A DNA stretch of 64,000 nt from Actinophytocola sp035634895 (GTDB lineage: Bacteria; Actinomycetota; Actinomycetes; Mycobacteriales; Pseudonocardiaceae), in the NCBI RefSeq assembly GCF_035634895.1, contig NZ_DASQCC010000064.1, positions 11,014 through 75,013 of the forward strand, in the 5' to 3' direction. Shown here one piece after another: positions 8,346 to 17,994 of the stretch. The number at the start of each line of letters is the position of its first letter. Position 1 is the stretch's first letter. Under the pieces are notes generated by a model. That model made no database searches and had not been told where the DNA came from. It saw nothing but the letters and a program-made list of their open reading frames with translations. The position numbers were made by a program, and so were the translations under genes.

Positions 8346-9527
8346 TCACGGCTTGAGCAGGATCTTGATCGCGCCGTCCTGCTTCTTCTGGAAGATCTCG
8401 TAGGCATGCGGGGCGTCGGCCAACGGAAGCTGGTGGGTCGCGAGGTCCTCGGTGCCCAGCGGGTCGTCGTCGCCGGCGAGCAGGGGCAGGATGTCGTCGG
8501 TCCACCGGTGGACGTTCGCCTGGCCCATGCGCAGCTGGATCTGCTTGTCGAACATGTCCATCATCGGCATCGGGTCGAGCATGCCTCCGTAGACGCCGGA
8601 CAGCGACACCGTGCCGCCGCGCCGGACCGTCTCGATCGCCGCGAGGATCGCGGCCATCCGGTCGACGCCGGCCTTCTCCGTCACCTTCGCCGCGATCGGC
8701 TTGGGCAGCAACGACGTCAGGTCCTGCGCGATCTTGCCGACCCACGAGCCGTGTGCCTCCATGCCCACCGCGTCGATCACCGAGTCCGGGCCGCGGCCCG
8801 CCGTGCGGGCCCGGATGGCCTCCACCGTGCCGGGCTTGTCGAGATCGACCGTGGCCACGCCGTACTTCCTCGCCAGGGCAAGACGTTCCGGCACCCGGTC
8901 GACGCCGATCACCAGCCCGGCGCCGAGGTGCCTGGCGATCCGGCAGCTCATCTGCCCGATCGGGCCCAACCCGAACACCGCGACGCTGCCACCCTCGGGA
9001 ACCGAGGCGTACCGCACGGCCTGCCACGCCGTCGGCAGCACGTCGGACAGGTACACGAACCGCTCGTCCGGTGGTCCCTCCGGCACCAGGATCGGGCCGT
9101 ACTGGGCCTGCGGCACCCGCAGGTACTCCGCCTGCCCACCCGGCACCTGGCCGTACAGCTTGGTGTAGCCGAACAGCGCCGCGCCCTTGCCGGCATCCCG
9201 CACCTGCGTGGTCTCGCACTGCGACTGCAGGCCCTGCCGGCACATGAAGCAGTGCCCGCACGAGATGTTGAACGGCACCACCACGCGGTCGCCCGGCTTG
9301 AGGTTGGCGACCTCGGTGCCGACCTCCTCGACCACGCCCATCGGCTCGTGGCCGAGCACGTCGCCGGGGTCGATGAACGACCCGAGCACCTCGTACAGGT
9401 GCAGGTCCGACCCGCAGATCCCGGACGAGGTCACCCGGATGATCGCGTCGGTCGGCTCACGGATCTCCGGGTCCGGCACGGTCTCGACGCGCACATCCCG
9501 TTTTCCTTGCCAGGTAACGGCTCTCAC
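8346..9527 (-). CDS. Zinc-dependent alcohol dehydrogenase, FdhA-like subgroup
   Basis: Cytoplasmic medium-chain dehydrogenase of 393 residues. It shows CGSDLHLY with the catalytic-zinc cysteine, GHEPMGVVEEVG with the zinc histidine and glutamate, a structural-zinc loop (NISCGHCFMCRQGLQSQC) and the Rossmann motif GLGPIGQ. The extra inserted region around residues 235-300 (GMEAHG, DLTSLLPKPIAAKVTEKAG) is typical of the glutathione-independent formaldehyde dehydrogenase-like group rather than simple alcohol dehydrogenases. The GTG at 9527 (VRAVTWQGKRDVRVE) is preceded by GAGGAGGAG; the open frame extends further upstream but that part is not protein-like. Substrate unknown. Confidence 0.88.
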   Translation of the reverse strand: MRAVTWQGKRDVRVETVPDPEIREPTDAIIRVTSSGICGSDLHLYEVLGSFIDPGDVLGHEPMGVVEEVGTEVANLKPGDRVVVPFNISCGHCFMCRQGLQSQCETTQVRDAGKGAALFGYTKLYGQVPGGQAEYLRVPQAQYGPILVPEGPPDERFVYLSDVLPTAWQAVRYASVPEGGSVAVFGLGPIGQMSCRIARHLGAGLVIGVDRVPERLALARKYGVATVDLDKPGTVEAIRARTAGRGPDSVIDAVGMEAHGSWVGKIAQDLTSLLPKPIAAKVTEKAGVDRMAAILAAIETVRRGGTVSLSGVYGGMLDPMPMMDMFDKQIQLRMGQANVHRWTDDILPLLAGDDDPLGTEDLATHQLPLADAPHAYEIFQKKQDGAIKILLKP

Positions 9528-9815
9528 AGCTCCTCCTCGGCCCGCACGGGTCTCGGCGCCGAGGCGGCCAGGACCTCGCCGGTTGGTTCGACGACGGTCG
9601 GCTCGCGCGAGGAGAAGGTATGGCGGGGTCAGCTCGACCGGCCCTCGGTCGCGACGTTCGTTCACGTTGCCGAGCCCATGCCGGTCACCACCGGTGAGCA
9701 GGACCCGCCTGTGCCGCGACAGCCATGTGCTCCTCCCACGAGTGGATCTCGTCGGACTACCCGAACGCTCCGGCCTCAATCGCTCACCAAGAGTGATAAC
9801 CCGGATGGGTGGAGG

Positions 9816-10757
9816 TCATTCGACGAGCCAGCCGTTGCGTGCCGCGAGCACGCCGGCGTGGAAGCGGGTCCGCGCGCCGAGCTGGTCGAGCAGCTCGGCC
9901 ACCCGCCGGGTCACCGTGCGTGGGCTGATCCCCAGCTGCCGCGCGATGGTCTCGTCCTTCGCGCCCGCCGCCAGCAGTGTCAGCAGCCCCACGTCCGGCT
10001 GCGCGGCGACCGGGCCGGGCACCACCGGCGACGACTGCTCCCACAGCAGCTCGAACAGCACGACCAACGCGTCCAGCAACGCGCACTTCCGTACCACCAA
10101 AGCGTTTTCCACCATGTCGTCGAGCATCAGCGGCAGCAGCGCGACCGAGCGGTCCGCGATCGCGAGCTTCATCGGCAGCTTCGGGTGCAGCCGCGACTGC
10201 TCGCCCTTCTCGATCGCCCGCTGCACCGCCTCCAGCGCGCCGGGCGGTTCCAGCGACTCCGGCGCGTACAAGCCGCGCACCACCACGTCGTCGGACAGCC
10301 GCGTCGTGACCTCCTCCTCGGCCGGCTCGACCGGCGCGGCGTACGGTGGCCGGTCGATCACGAGCAGTTCCCTTTCGCAGCCTCGAACCAGCGCCCGGTA
10401 CCGGTGGCCGACCGCCCGCCGGCCGACGAGGATCTCCAGCAGCTCGTCGGGCTGCCGCGGCCCGCTCATCTCTGCCGCGAGCGCGCGGGCGTTGACCTGC
10501 ACCGTGGTCAGCTCGCTCTGGCGGCGGGCGACCAGCAGGTCGATGGCCGTGTCGGGACGGGCCGCGAGCAGCCGGACGGGCCGCCCCGGCGCCCGCGTGA
10601 CCAGGCCCGACTCCTCGAGTTCCGCCACCGCACGCCGGGTCGCCGTCGTCGACCGTGCGAGTGCACGTGCAAGTTCCGTTGCGGTACGGCCGGGATCGGC
10701 GAGCAGTGCGCGGTAGACGGACTCGGCGAACTGGCTGATTCCCAGTGCCTCAAGCAT
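9816..10757 (-). CDS. TrmB-like / LuxR C-terminal transcriptional regulator
   Basis: Two-ended DNA-binding protein of about 313 residues. Residues 1-60 are a winged helix of the TrmB kind (ISQFAESVYRALLADPGRTATELARALARSTTATRRAVAELEE). The centre (about 90-230) resembles the phospholipase-D-like sensor part of such regulators. The C-terminal 60 residues are a LuxR helix-turn-helix (TLLAAGAKDETIARQLGISPRTVTRRVAELLDQLGA). The ATG at 10757 (MLEALGISQ) is preferred; 10784 (MARTGQDDAMLEA) is possible but lacks a ribosome site. In actinomycetes such proteins often sit beside secreted subtilase genes, and this one is divergent from the S8 peptidase with under 90 bases between starts. Confidence 0.78.
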   Translation of the reverse strand: MLEALGISQFAESVYRALLADPGRTATELARALARSTTATRRAVAELEESGLVTRAPGRPVRLLAARPDTAIDLLVARRQSELTTVQVNARALAAEMSGPRQPDELLEILVGRRAVGHRYRALVRGCERELLVIDRPPYAAPVEPAEEEVTTRLSDDVVVRGLYAPESLEPPGALEAVQRAIEKGEQSRLHPKLPMKLAIADRSVALLPLMLDDMVENALVVRKCALLDALVVLFELLWEQSSPVVPGPVAAQPDVGLLTLLAAGAKDETIARQLGISPRTVTRRVAELLDQLGARTRFHAGVLAARNGWLVE

Positions 10758-10844
10758 CGCGTCATCCTGGCCAGTTCTCGCCATGGCGGCAACACGCCAC
10801 GCCTGATCGTTCCTTCGCCCATTCGGATGCCGTAGGACTGGGCC

Positions 10845-13800
10845 ATGCATCTGCCGCGAGTTCCCGCACGTCTCGCGGCGCTGCTGACCTGTCTCGTCGC
10901 TGGCGTCGGCGTGTCGACGGCAGCGGCAGCGGCCGCACCCACGGCGGCCGCCACGGTGGCCGGCCCGGCCTCGGCTCCCGCCGGGTCGGCCGCCGCGGTA
11001 ACGCTGATCACCGGCGACACGGCGAACCTGACACGCGACGCCGCGGGCCAACCCAGGGTGAGCGTGACGCCCGCGGGGGATCGCCCGACGTCGTTCACGA
11101 CCCTGCGCGACGGCGACGACCTGTACGTCGTGCCGTCGTCGGTCGAGCACCTGGTGCCGGACACGCTCGATCTCGAGCTGTTCAACGTCACCGGCCTGCT
11201 CGCCCAGGGGTACGGGGACGCGCGGACGGACTCGCTGCCGGTGATCGTCCGCGGCGGGACCGCCGGCCTACGTGCCGCGGACTCGGTTTCCCTGCCCAGC
11301 ATCGGGGCGACCGCCACGCGGTTGCCGAAGCGGGGCGGGTTCGCCACCACACGGGTGGCTGGTGGCACGAAGGTGTGGTTGGACCGGCGCGTGACCGCCG
11401 CCGACCTGGACGCGAACCTCACGCAGATCGGCGCGCCGCAGGCATGGGACGCGGGTCTGTCGGGCGCCGGGGTGGACGTCGCGGTGCTGGACACCGGCAT
11501 CGACGGCGACCACCCGGACCTGCGCGGGAAAGTCGTGGCACAGGCCAACTTCACCGACGACCCGACCGCCGGGGACGGCCACGGACACGGCACCCACGTG
11601 GCTTCGGTCATCGGCGGCACCGGGGCGGCGGCGGGCGGCGCACGCAAGGGGGTCGCGTACGGCGCCCGCCTGCTGTCCGGCAAGGTGCTGGACTCCACGG
11701 GAGGCGGCCAGCTGTCGTGGCTCATCCGCGGCATGGAGTGGGCCGCCGCCGAGGGCGCGGACATCGTGAACATCAGCCTGGGCGCCGACGCGGGCAACGG
11801 CGACGACCCGACCGCGCAGGCACTCGACAAGCTGACCGCCGAGACCGGCACCCTGTTCGTGGTCGCGGCCGGCAACACCGGTCCCGGCTTCGGATCCGTT
11901 GCCACGCCGGGCATCGCGGCGAGCGCGCTGACCGTCGGCGCGGGCGACGCCGCCGGCCTGCGGCCGTTCTTCTCCGGCCAGGGGCCGGCGCGGGGCACCT
12001 ACCGGGCCAAGCCGGACATCACCGCGCCGGGCGTGTCGGTCACCGGCGCGCTGCACGGGACCGACGGCTACACGCGGATGACCGGCACGTCCCAGGCGAC
12101 GCCGCACGTCGCAGGCGCGGCCGCGCTGCTGAAGCAGCGCCACCCCGACTGGGACTGGCGCCGGCTCAAGAACGCGCTGATGACGACCGCGGACGCGAAG
12201 CTCCCGACGCCGAGCCCGTACGTGGAGGGCGCGGGGCAGCTGGACCTTCCCGGGGCGCTGACCGACACGCTCCAACTCGACCGCGGCAACGTGGACTTCG
12301 GCTACCTCAGGTACGGCCAGAACACGGGGCCGCGGTCGGTCACGTTGACGCTGGACAACGACGGCACGGCGCCCGAGACGGTGTCGCTGACCGACGAGGA
12401 GCGCGACATCGACGGCGGGCTCGCGCCCGGTGGGATGGTGACCGTGACGCCCGCGTCCGTGACGGTGCCGCCGGGCGGCAGCTCGTCGGTGACCGTCACC
12501 CTGACCCCGTCGGTACTCGGCGTGTTCGGCGGCGCGGTGACCCTTACCCGGCCGGGAAAGCAGCCGACGCGGCTGCCGCTGGGCCTGTACGAGGAGGCGC
12601 CGCGGCGGGACGTCTCGGTGACCGTGCTGAACCGGCGCGGCGAGCCCGACGCGTACGGGACAGTGTGGCTCGCGAACATGGCGGCGATGTACCCGACGAC
12701 CGGCGGCGGCTTCGAGATCCTGCAGTTGGACGAGAACGGGCGGGGGACCGCGCGGCTTGCGCCCGGCCCGATCAGCGCGGTGGCGCGGGTCGTGACGCCC
12801 GCGTCCGGCGACACACCGGAGACGGTTTCCCTCGCGGGCACACCGGAGCTGACGGTGGACCGCGATGTCTCCTACACGATCGACGCGCGGAAGGCGAAGC
12901 CGCTCGGACCGGTTCGCGTCGACGGCGCCCGCACCACGGTGTCCACCGCGTCCGTCCACTATGGACGCGAGGACGCGCTCGGTGACGGCGGCATCAGCGA
13001 CGGGATCTACGCGACCGGCGACCAGCTGGCGAGTGTCTTCGTCCAGCCGACCGGCCCGGTGCGCACCGGCCGGGCGACGTTCCAGACCCGTTGGGAGCTC
13101 GACAGCGGCGACGACACCTACGCGGTCGTGCTCGGCGCGCCGACGGTGCCGGACCCGCCGGCGTACCGGGTGCGGCGGTCGAGCCTCGCCCGCCTGGACG
13201 CCGAGTACCGGACGCTGGGGCGTACGGACTCGTACCTGACGTACCGGACGGCGTTCACGGACCTGGTGTACGCCACGGGGGTGTTCGTGCATCCGTTGGC
13301 GGCGCCGGTGAAGCGGACGGAGTGGGTGACCGCCGACGTGCGGTGGCGGCAGTGCGTTGCCGGCCCTCAGGAGGGAGTAGCCGTGCTGTGCCAGCCGACC
13401 ACGACGTACCGGGCGGGGGAGCGGAGACCGGCGGTGTGGTTCCGCGGTCCGGTCCCGGCCGTGACGTCCGCGACGCACAACCGGACGCGGATCGAGCTGC
13501 CGGTGGACCTGAGCGACGGCACGCACGAGGGCTCGGTCCGTGTCGTCGCCGCGGCGGGCGACGACGTCTATCGCCTGTACCGCAACGGCGTCGAGCAGCC
13601 GAGGTTCGGGGACAGCTGGTACTTCGACACCCCGCCGGAGCCCGCGACGTTCCGCCTGGAGCACACCTCGCGACCGGACAGGTCGCTGCTGGCGATCGGC
13701 GCCAGCACGTCGACGGTGTGGACGTTCCCGTCGCAGGCGCCGACGGACCCGGACCAGTTCGCCACGGTGCCCAGGCTGTTGTCGATCGACTACCAGCCGG

Positions 13801-14099
13801 GCGCCGACGGGATGGGACGGTTGCCGTCCCGGCGCATCTTCGACCTGGGCGTGCGCGTGACGTCCTGGGGCGACGGTCTCCGGCTGGAGCCGGGGACGCT
13901 GCGGTTCTGGGCGTCGGTGGACCATGGGCGGCGCTGGCACGCGGGCCTGGTGGTGCCGAACCGGGACGGGACGTACCGAGTGGTGGTGCCCGGGGTGCTG
14001 ACGCGGTCGGGACAGCCGGTGTCGGTGCGGGCGGAGGCCACGGCCGCGGCGGGCCGCGCGGTCGCGCAGACCGTGATCGACGCCTATCCCGTGCGGTGA
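10845..14099 (+). CDS. Secreted subtilisin-like serine peptidase (S8), large form
   Basis: Extracellular protease of 1084 residues. Residues 1-30 are a signal peptide (MHLPRVPARLAALLTCLVAG then Ala-rich). The prosegment contains VTLITGDTANLTRDAAG. The catalytic domain has Asp216 (VAVLDTGIDGDHPDL), His248 (GHGHGTHVAS), oxyanion Asn344 (VAAGNTGPG) and Ser416 (TGTSQATPHVAG), all intact. From about residue 490 there is a long beta-rich C-terminal part of some 590 residues with no repeat that I recognise, probably for substrate or wall binding. It stands alone, divergent from the TrmB/LuxR regulator, which is the likely controller. Confidence 0.92.
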   Translation: MHLPRVPARLAALLTCLVAGVGVSTAAAAAAPTAAATVAGPASAPAGSAAAVTLITGDTANLTRDAAGQPRVSVTPAGDRPTSFTTLRDGDDLYVVPSSVEHLVPDTLDLELFNVTGLLAQGYGDARTDSLPVIVRGGTAGLRAADSVSLPSIGATATRLPKRGGFATTRVAGGTKVWLDRRVTAADLDANLTQIGAPQAWDAGLSGAGVDVAVLDTGIDGDHPDLRGKVVAQANFTDDPTAGDGHGHGTHVASVIGGTGAAAGGARKGVAYGARLLSGKVLDSTGGGQLSWLIRGMEWAAAEGADIVNISLGADAGNGDDPTAQALDKLTAETGTLFVVAAGNTGPGFGSVATPGIAASALTVGAGDAAGLRPFFSGQGPARGTYRAKPDITAPGVSVTGALHGTDGYTRMTGTSQATPHVAGAAALLKQRHPDWDWRRLKNALMTTADAKLPTPSPYVEGAGQLDLPGALTDTLQLDRGNVDFGYLRYGQNTGPRSVTLTLDNDGTAPETVSLTDEERDIDGGLAPGGMVTVTPASVTVPPGGSSSVTVTLTPSVLGVFGGAVTLTRPGKQPTRLPLGLYEEAPRRDVSVTVLNRRGEPDAYGTVWLANMAAMYPTTGGGFEILQLDENGRGTARLAPGPISAVARVVTPASGDTPETVSLAGTPELTVDRDVSYTIDARKAKPLGPVRVDGARTTVSTASVHYGREDALGDGGISDGIYATGDQLASVFVQPTGPVRTGRATFQTRWELDSGDDTYAVVLGAPTVPDPPAYRVRRSSLARLDAEYRTLGRTDSYLTYRTAFTDLVYATGVFVHPLAAPVKRTEWVTADVRWRQCVAGPQEGVAVLCQPTTTYRAGERRPAVWFRGPVPAVTSATHNRTRIELPVDLSDGTHEGSVRVVAAAGDDVYRLYRNGVEQPRFGDSWYFDTPPEPATFRLEHTSRPDRSLLAIGASTSTVWTFPSQAPTDPDQFATVPRLLSIDYQPGADGMGRLPSRRIFDLGVRVTSWGDGLRLEPGTLRFWASVDHGRRWHAGLVVPNRDGTYRVVVPGVLTRSGQPVSVRAEATAAAGRAVAQTVIDAYPVR

Positions 14100-14169
14100 C
14101 CACATCGTGATGGGCTCCTGAGTAGTCGTACGCATCCGCCGGCCGAGGCAGGTTGGTGTACTGGCGGAT

Positions 14170-16272
14170 ATGGCTGACCAGATCTCGGCGTCCCTTCCGC
14201 GCCTGGCCGAAGCACTCCTGGAGGTCGGCACCCGTCTGGGGGAGATCGGCGCGGAACTGCACGCCCTCACGCCTCGGCCGGACGAGCCCGCCCCTCCCGG
14301 CGGCATTCCGTTGGGGCACGGACCTTCCGTGTCCGGCGCGAGCGCACCGGCCGACCGGCCGCGGCCGAGCGAGGCCGGCGCGCGGCCTGGACCCGAGTCG
14401 TCCGCGGGTGACCGGCCGCCCGCCGCCGGTCCCGCCGAGCCCGACTCGTCCGCTCGCTCCGCGGCGGGCCAGGCGCCTCCCGCGACCGGCTCTCCGTCCG
14501 CGCACGTTGGGCCCGGGGTGCTCGCGCCGGGCCAGTGGTGGCCGGGAGTGCCCACCGGGACGGGCCACCGTGGCCCCGCTCAGCCCGTCGGCGGGTGGCC
14601 GGCCACCGCCACCCACGGCCAGCAGCCGCCCCCGGGAACGCCTCCCGGCGGCCTCCCCGGTTGGGGCGCCCCGCAGCCCTACCCGTACGGCCCGCCCACC
14701 CCACCGCCTCCGCCCGGTCCCACCCTCTGGGAGCGCCTCAGCCGCGACGGTGCCGGTAGCCGCATCCTCGCCTGGGCAGGCGGCGTCGTCACCCTCGCCG
14801 GTGTCGTGCTGCTTCTCGTCCTCGCCATCCAGCGCGGGTACCTCGGACCGCTGCCGCGGGTCCTGCTCGGCGCCGGTCTCGGCGTCGTCCTCACCGCCAT
14901 CGGCATGTGGCTGCACCGCAGTCCCACCGCCCGCACCGGTGCCTACGCCCTCGCCGCCACCGGGGTCGCCGTCGGCTATCTCGCCGTGGTCGCCGCCACC
15001 ACGCTCTACGGGTTCCTCCCGCCCTGGGGCGGGCTCCTGGCCGGCCTCGTCGTCACCGCCGCCGGGATCGCCCTCGCCGGGCTCTGGGACTCGCAACCGC
15101 TCGCGGTCTTCGTGGTCGTCTGCTGCGCCGTGTCGGCCCCGATCATCACCAATGGGTTCGACGCGCTCCTCATGAGCTTCCTGCTCGTCCTCCTCCTCGG
15201 CGCGACACCCGTCCAGCTCGCCAAGCGCTGGAGCGGGCTGCTCCTCGCCGCGGGGTTGCCGCCCGTCGTGGTCTGCCTCGTCGAGATCGGCCTCGCGGCC
15301 GACCACCGCCTCGACCGGGACGCGGTGACCACCGCGGTGCTCGCCGGCATCACCAGCGGAGTCGTCATCCTGCTCGCGGTCGTCACCGCGCTGCGCCGCC
15401 CCGAGGACGGCTTCACCGTCGTGATGCTGTGCCTCGCACCCGTGCCAGGGCTGATCGCCGCGATCCTGCTGCCCCGCACCGGCGCCACGATCCTCGCCGC
15501 CGCCGTCGGTGTGCTGCTCCTCGCCGTCTGGCTGCTCGGCGCCCGGCTTCCGCGCACGTTCGGGCTGATCGCGGGCGGTCTCGCGTCGCTCGCCTTCCTC
15601 CAGGCCACCGCCACCTTCTTCGACGGGGACGCCCGTCCCATCGCGTTCCTCGCCGAGGCGTTGGTACTCACCGTGGTCGCCGCCCGGCTGCGGCTCGTTC
15701 CGGCGCTCGCGCCGGCCGGGCTCTTCGCGCTCGTCGGGTACGTCCTCGGGCTCGTGTTCACCGCGCGGCCGGACCTGCTCGTGCGACCCCGGCCCGGCGG
15801 CACGGACGCCGGCGCGGCCGTGTCCCTCGGGGTGACCGGCGCGTTGTACGCCGCGGTCGCGATCACGTTGTGCTGGGCCGTTTTCCGCCTCGGCGTGCTG
15901 GCCGGCGACGATCATGCGCCGCATGGCTGGGTGCCCGCCGGACTGCTGGCGCTGTACGGCTCCACGGCGACGTTCCTGGCCGCCGGACTGCTGGTCTCGC
16001 CGGACCGGGACGGCTTCCTGCTCGGTCACGTGCTCGTCACGGTCTCGTGGACCGTCGCCGCGTTCGTCCTGCTGCTACGCGGAATCGACTCGGTGCCGCT
16101 GCGGCTCGCCGGGCTGTCGCTGGTGGTCGCGGCGCTCGCCAAGCTCGTCCTGTTCGATCTGTCCTCTTTGGACGGCATGGCACGTGTCGCGGCGTTCCTC
16201 GTCGCCGGGCTGGTGCTGCTCGCGGCCGGCGCGCGGTACGCCAAGCTCGTCGCGGGACGTGCCCGGCCGTAA
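14170..16272 (+). CDS. DUF2339 polytopic membrane protein
   Basis: Protein of 700 residues. The N-terminal helix (SASLPRLAEALLEVGTRLGEIGAEL) is followed by about 160 residues rich in Pro, Gly and Ala, ending PPPPPGPTLWERLSRDGAGSRILAWAGGVVTLAGV. The remainder is about 18 consecutive hydrophobic helices, as expected for DUF2339. Function unknown; relatives are large envelope proteins. ATG at 14170; no strong ribosome site. It follows the peptidase by 70 bases on the same strand but looks independent. Confidence 0.82.
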   Translation: MADQISASLPRLAEALLEVGTRLGEIGAELHALTPRPDEPAPPGGIPLGHGPSVSGASAPADRPRPSEAGARPGPESSAGDRPPAAGPAEPDSSARSAAGQAPPATGSPSAHVGPGVLAPGQWWPGVPTGTGHRGPAQPVGGWPATATHGQQPPPGTPPGGLPGWGAPQPYPYGPPTPPPPPGPTLWERLSRDGAGSRILAWAGGVVTLAGVVLLLVLAIQRGYLGPLPRVLLGAGLGVVLTAIGMWLHRSPTARTGAYALAATGVAVGYLAVVAATTLYGFLPPWGGLLAGLVVTAAGIALAGLWDSQPLAVFVVVCCAVSAPIITNGFDALLMSFLLVLLLGATPVQLAKRWSGLLLAAGLPPVVVCLVEIGLAADHRLDRDAVTTAVLAGITSGVVILLAVVTALRRPEDGFTVVMLCLAPVPGLIAAILLPRTGATILAAAVGVLLLAVWLLGARLPRTFGLIAGGLASLAFLQATATFFDGDARPIAFLAEALVLTVVAARLRLVPALAPAGLFALVGYVLGLVFTARPDLLVRPRPGGTDAGAAVSLGVTGALYAAVAITLCWAVFRLGVLAGDDHAPHGWVPAGLLALYGSTATFLAAGLLVSPDRDGFLLGHVLVTVSWTVAAFVLLLRGIDSVPLRLAGLSLVVAALAKLVLFDLSSLDGMARVAAFLVAGLVLLAAGARYAKLVAGRARP

Positions 16273-16299
16273 CTCTCCGCACGGCGCGGCCGTTCACCC

Positions 16300-16746
16300 G
16301 TGTCGGGTGATTTCGCGGTGGCTCGACACGGACCCCTACGCGTCCGACGGCGGGATGTGCCTGGGACCCGACTGGAGTTTTTCTGGGCGTGCCGGCACGG
16401 ATGCGGGCGGGTGGTGCACTATCTAGGGGTGAGTCCCGAAGATCCGGAGCGGTTGTACGTGGCGCTGGGGCACAACCGCGGTGACTTCCACCCGGACGCA
16501 CCCTGGAACCGCGACCTGGTCGACCAGCACCGCATGTGGTGTCTCGACCAGCGCGAACGTGGCTGGTTGCTGCCGGGCGAGGTGCCGGCGGACAACCTGA
16601 CGATCTTCGCCACGGCCTCCCGGTCCGAGCTGGCGCGGGTGCTGGACCTGGACCCGCTGGTCACGGCCGGCGTACGCCACTACGCCATCACCAGCTGCTT
16701 CGCCGTCGAACCCGCGGTCGACCTGCTCAGCGACCCACTCTGCTGA
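16300..16746 (+). CDS. Hypothetical protein
   Basis: Open frame of 148 residues that I do not recognise. It begins MSGDFAVARHGPLRVRRRDVPGTRLEFFWACRHGCGRVVHYLGVSPEDPERL in pattern, with a C-x3-C pair (CRHGC) and later Cys at residues about 85, 132 and 148. It ends in a plausible soluble sequence (LTIFATASRSELARVLDLDP). Codon use is like its neighbours. GTG start at 16300, 27 bases after the DUF2339 stop, without a clear ribosome site; a later start is possible. No function is proposed. Confidence 0.5.
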   Translation: MSGDFAVARHGPLRVRRRDVPGTRLEFFWACRHGCGRVVHYLGVSPEDPERLYVALGHNRGDFHPDAPWNRDLVDQHRMWCLDQRERGWLLPGEVPADNLTIFATASRSELARVLDLDPLVTAGVRHYAITSCFAVEPAVDLLSDPLC

Positions 16747-17079
16747 CGGTCGCCTGACACAGCCGATCTTCGCGACCGCGCGTTCCTGACCGGTTCGCGT
16801 TCGGGGGTCCCGCTTCCGCGGCTCTCCCTCGCCTCTCCGAGGTCAGGCCTTCGGCGAGGTGGAACTTCTCCGAAGCCTTGTCTCCTGGTTCCACTCCTCT
16901 GCTCCCGCAACGAAACATCCTGTATTGACTATATAGATGTCCAAATTTTTTGCCTGGGATTGTGGACTGGGGCGAGGGAGGGTGAGTGGGCAACCCAGCA
17001 CACGCAAAAGCGCACAGAAGGGCGGGGACGCGCGCCAGGGACCGCCGTCGAACGGGGCTTCGAGCGCGCCGGGCCGGTG
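16747..17079. other. Gene-free convergent stretch with hairpins and an AT-rich patch
   Basis: 333 bases between the hypothetical gene and the SGNH hydrolase, both ending here. It contains an imperfect hairpin GGCCTTCGG ... CCGAAGCC near 16842-16880, a smaller CCTCGCCTCTCCGAGG fold just before it, and an unusually AT-rich run TATTGACTATATAGATG near 16922 followed by AAATTTTTTG. No convincing gene on either strand. The fold may be a terminator; the AT-rich part may be a decayed insertion. Confidence 0.4.
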
Positions 17080-17841
17080 CTACTGGACCGGTGCGCTCTC
17101 GATGACCGTCCAGCCGGTGTGCTTGCCGTTGAGGGCGTCGCCGGAGGAACGGCGGCGGACACGGCGGTAGATCCACGGCAGCACGTGATCCCAGTAGTAC
17201 CTGGCCTCCCCGAGCGCGCCACGCGGCAGCGGCGACCTGGCGCGGTCACCCGCCGGCGCGTCATACCCGAGGGCCGTGAGCACGCGGCTCGCCACCCGCC
17301 GGTGCCCGGCCGCGTTGAGGTGCAGCCGGTCGGCGGACCAGTAGCCCGGCCGCCGCAGCTCGACGTCGCGAAAGCAGTCCACGAACGTGATGTCGTTGGC
17401 GGCGGCCAGTTCGGCGGCCCCGATGGTCAGTTCCTCGCCGCGGCGGCGGATCGTCCTGCCGAAAGGCAGCCCGTCCGACGGATCCCCACCGCTGAGCAAC
17501 ACCAGCCGGACACCTGCCTCCGCGCAGCGCCGCACCGCCAGCTCGGTGAGCTCGATCAACCGTGCCACGTCGGTGTTCGGGCGGAGCATGTCGTTGCCGC
17601 CGCCGTTGAACGTCATCAGCGTGGGTGCCGGGTCGAGCGTGAGGGCCGCGTCGAGCTGGTCGGTGACGATCGACTCGAGCAGGCGGCCGCGGATCGCGAG
17701 GTTGGCGTACTGGACGGTCTCGCGGCCGGCCGCCAGGCCCGCGGCCACCAGGTCGGCCCAGCCACGCACCGTGCCGTCCTGAAGCTCGTCGCCTACCCCC
17801 TCGGTGAAGCTGTCACCGATCGCCACGTACCGCACCCGCAC
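17080..17841 (-). CDS. SGNH/GDSL hydrolase
   Basis: Esterase-type enzyme of 253 residues without a signal peptide. Block I is IGDSFTEG near residue 8 with the catalytic Ser, block II has the Gly in YANLAIRGR, block III is FNGGGNDM with the oxyanion Asn, and block V is ADRLHLNAAGH with the catalytic Asp and His. All four SGNH residues are present. The C-terminal 45 residues are basic (YRRVRRRSS). GTG start at 17841. It is divergent from the acyl-CoA ligase locus; no operon partner. Confidence 0.87.
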   Translation of the reverse strand: MRVRYVAIGDSFTEGVGDELQDGTVRGWADLVAAGLAAGRETVQYANLAIRGRLLESIVTDQLDAALTLDPAPTLMTFNGGGNDMLRPNTDVARLIELTELAVRRCAEAGVRLVLLSGGDPSDGLPFGRTIRRRGEELTIGAAELAAANDITFVDCFRDVELRRPGYWSADRLHLNAAGHRRVASRVLTALGYDAPAGDRARSPLPRGALGEARYYWDHVLPWIYRRVRRRSSGDALNGKHTGWTVIESAPVQ

Positions 17842-17994
17842 ACCCTCCCGCCGACCTGCTCCTAACCCCTCAACTCTGCTCCCGGGCGGGTCCGTCCGGC
17901 CATATGGCCATGGTCACGCCGCCGCTCGCGGACCGGGTCTGGCTACGTCATTCGTCCCGGGCCGCGGGACCGGGCGAGCTCCTACCCTGGGTGG

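Noticed and set aside
11268..14555. 1095-codon minus-strand frame across the S8 peptidase
   Set aside because: Antisense shadow; composition (Arg, Gly, Pro) unlike a protein, while the plus strand has all catalytic motifs.
13255..16029. 924-codon minus-strand frame opposite the S8 end and DUF2339
   Set aside because: Highly charged, low-complexity shadow of the DUF2339 gene.
16727..17176. Minus-strand frame in the SGNH spacer
   Set aside because: No start signal and no domain; it overlaps the SGNH gene end out of frame.
17904..17994. ATG 17904 as true start of the acyl-CoA ligase
   Set aside because: The resulting N-terminus is not family-like, whereas the frame starting at 17995 is.
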